From: Limanda limanda
Lineage: Eukaryota; Chordata; Actinopteri; Pleuronectiformes; Pleuronectidae
DNA length: 64,000 nt
Assembly (NCBI RefSeq): GCF_963576545.1
Contig: NC_083639.1
Span: forward strand, 20,864,118 to 20,928,117
Reading direction: 5' to 3'
The position numbers and the translations under genes were made by a program. The notes under the pieces are model-generated. The model worked only from the letters and a program-made list of their open reading frames with translations. It was not told where the DNA came from and searched no databases. Of the stretch, positions 62,626 through 64,000 are shown piece after piece. Positions within the stretch are counted from its first letter, which is position 1; every line of letters starts with the position of its first letter.

Positions 62626-64000
62626 CCAATAGCTCCAAACTTGTCATCGATTTTTCTCCCTATTGCCGGGCCCAGGGACTATTACACTGCCAGCTGATGT
62701 GCTTGTTGTGGGGTCACACAAGCAGTCAAACACGGAGCATCCCTCTGCTTTCAAATGTGTCCCCTTCCTCTCTGCTTCTCTCATTTCACTGGCTGTTTGC
62801 ATAGGCACATACCAACAACATCTACAAGTTGTTACTTCCAGGACCCAGATCACAACTATCTGCTCCCAGCTCTGTTAATGCTCATTTGCTGCACGTCCCC
62901 GTGTCAGAATCCTTTCACATGAAAGAGCACCACTTTCGAACTGTTTAGCTTTAGGCATTGAGTTGTTGTGGTGACTCGAGTATGACGTAGCTACTAGCTA
63001 ACTGTGGGCTAACATTAGGGGCTGCCAGAGCTATGCAGACAATGTGTTGCATCCAGAGTTAAATATAATGTTTATAATATAATTAAATGGCCACATGTAG
63101 CAATGTTTATGTTGGGGCAAATATTAAGTCAGGCAGCGAAATGAGACACTGAAATCTGCACTGTGATTGGGTTCGGTAGAAACCTACTGTGTAGGATGAC
63201 GGCACACAACCCTCGTTCTACTTCTATGTATTGATATTTGTGAGAAGCAAACTTCTTATAGTGAATGAACATTTTTGACCTTCCTCACACATCACTGTAT
63301 ATGCCACTATATATTATTTATATTTTATATTACATTATATCTGTACAGGAGAATAGTGCCGGTCTAATTCCACACATACTCCGTTCTCTCTCTAAGCGGT
63401 AGCCTACCAAGGTCAGGTTATAGATAAAGGACCAACCAACACTACAATGTAGCGTCTACGTTGAGGGACTTTCATATCTAATTCAGATGCTCCATAAAGA
63501 CAGGCACAAACTTCCACTCTTTTGAGTATTTCAACAGTGGTAAGACTTAGGACAATGTGATTTAGGAATGCATATTTAGACTTAACTATCCAATAGGATG
63601 TGAAAACCTACATGTAACATGGAGAGAGAGCAATTCTAGTCATTACTGGATGTGCTGTGAGAATGGGTGAGGCAAGTAGAGGAAGTTATATGGGGATGCT
63701 GTGGGAGACATCTTCAGACTTGGGGGTGACAATTGCTCATGTTACTCTCTGTGAGTGTTTGTACCTTGATCCACCTTCTGGTCTCCTTGATGCGTCAAGT
63801 CTACATTTAAATCTTCTGCATAAGACATCATTTGCTGCCTGAGTTCTTCTTTCACCAGCTTCCAGAAAACTTCCATAACAGGGATTAGAATATGTTAAAA
63901 ATTTCAATGTAGCCTACTTTTTCTCCCACATTACTTATTCAGTATATTTTCATTGCAGGCCCAAAAGCTGCAATTTTCCTACCACTGCCATAAAGCAGAC
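62626..64000. other. No supported gene
   Basis: AT-rich noncoding sequence. I see no repeat family, exon or regulatory site I can defend. Confidence 0.45.

Overview
The window is vertebrate, and almost certainly teleost fish, nuclear DNA. It has a widely spaced multi-exon gene with GT-AG introns, very long perfect microsatellites, tRNA-headed SINEs, LINE 3' ends of the kind seen in fish, and fossil or intact DNA transposons (hAT, Harbinger, CACTA-like). Nothing looks bacterial or viral. I cannot name the species.

Host gene. One ordinary gene is well supported: a klhdc8a-type kelch-repeat gene on the minus strand. I rebuilt seven coding exons between 38443 (ATG) and 17408 (stop). All junctions have GT/AG and all phases agree. 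The product is 354 residues with seven GG-marked kelch blades. Two exons (22009-22110 and 17408-17461) are too short to stand out as open frames and were found by splice phase and similarity. The largest intron (22111-32747, 10.6 kb) holds a hAT relic, a truncated LINE and SINEs.

Mobile DNA system. The most interesting object is 47919-55877, a 7,959-bp DNA transposon with 13-bp perfect terminal inverted repeats (16 bp counting the outer CTA/TAG). It carries two intact genes, both on the minus strand. One is an 888-residue transposase of CACTA/EnSpm (CMC) character with four N-terminal C2H2 zinc fingers. The other is a four-exon, 516-residue protein of the fish 'SAMD3-like' family with a PB1-like N-terminus. 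No canonical poly(A) signal lies between them, and a good splice acceptor abuts the second ATG, so they may share a transcript as in plant En/Spm. A 422-bp foldback repeat is nested in the first intron of the second gene.

Other elements, left to right: a SINE (1.6 kb); a minus-strand LINE 3' end with an expanded AGAT tail (3.5-4.6 kb) and its sister copy (35.2 kb); a minus SINE (8.5 kb); a SINE (24.3 kb); a truncated L1-like LINE with probable target-site duplication (25.4 kb); a hAT element with an 8-bp duplication (27.3 kb); a further SINE (30.6 kb); two copies of a repeat carrying perfect estrogen-response-element palindromes (21.3 and 34.9 kb); a minus SINE (46.6 kb); a Harbinger-type relic with a Myb/SANT-like fragment (57.4-58.4 kb); and a short element holding the N-terminus of a RecQ-like helicase, flanked by an 11-bp direct repeat (62.0-62.6 kb).

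The rest (about 5-16.9 kb, 38.5-47.9 kb, 58.5-62 kb and 62.7-64 kb) shows no gene I can support. It holds low-copy noncoding DNA, microsatellites and repeat scraps.
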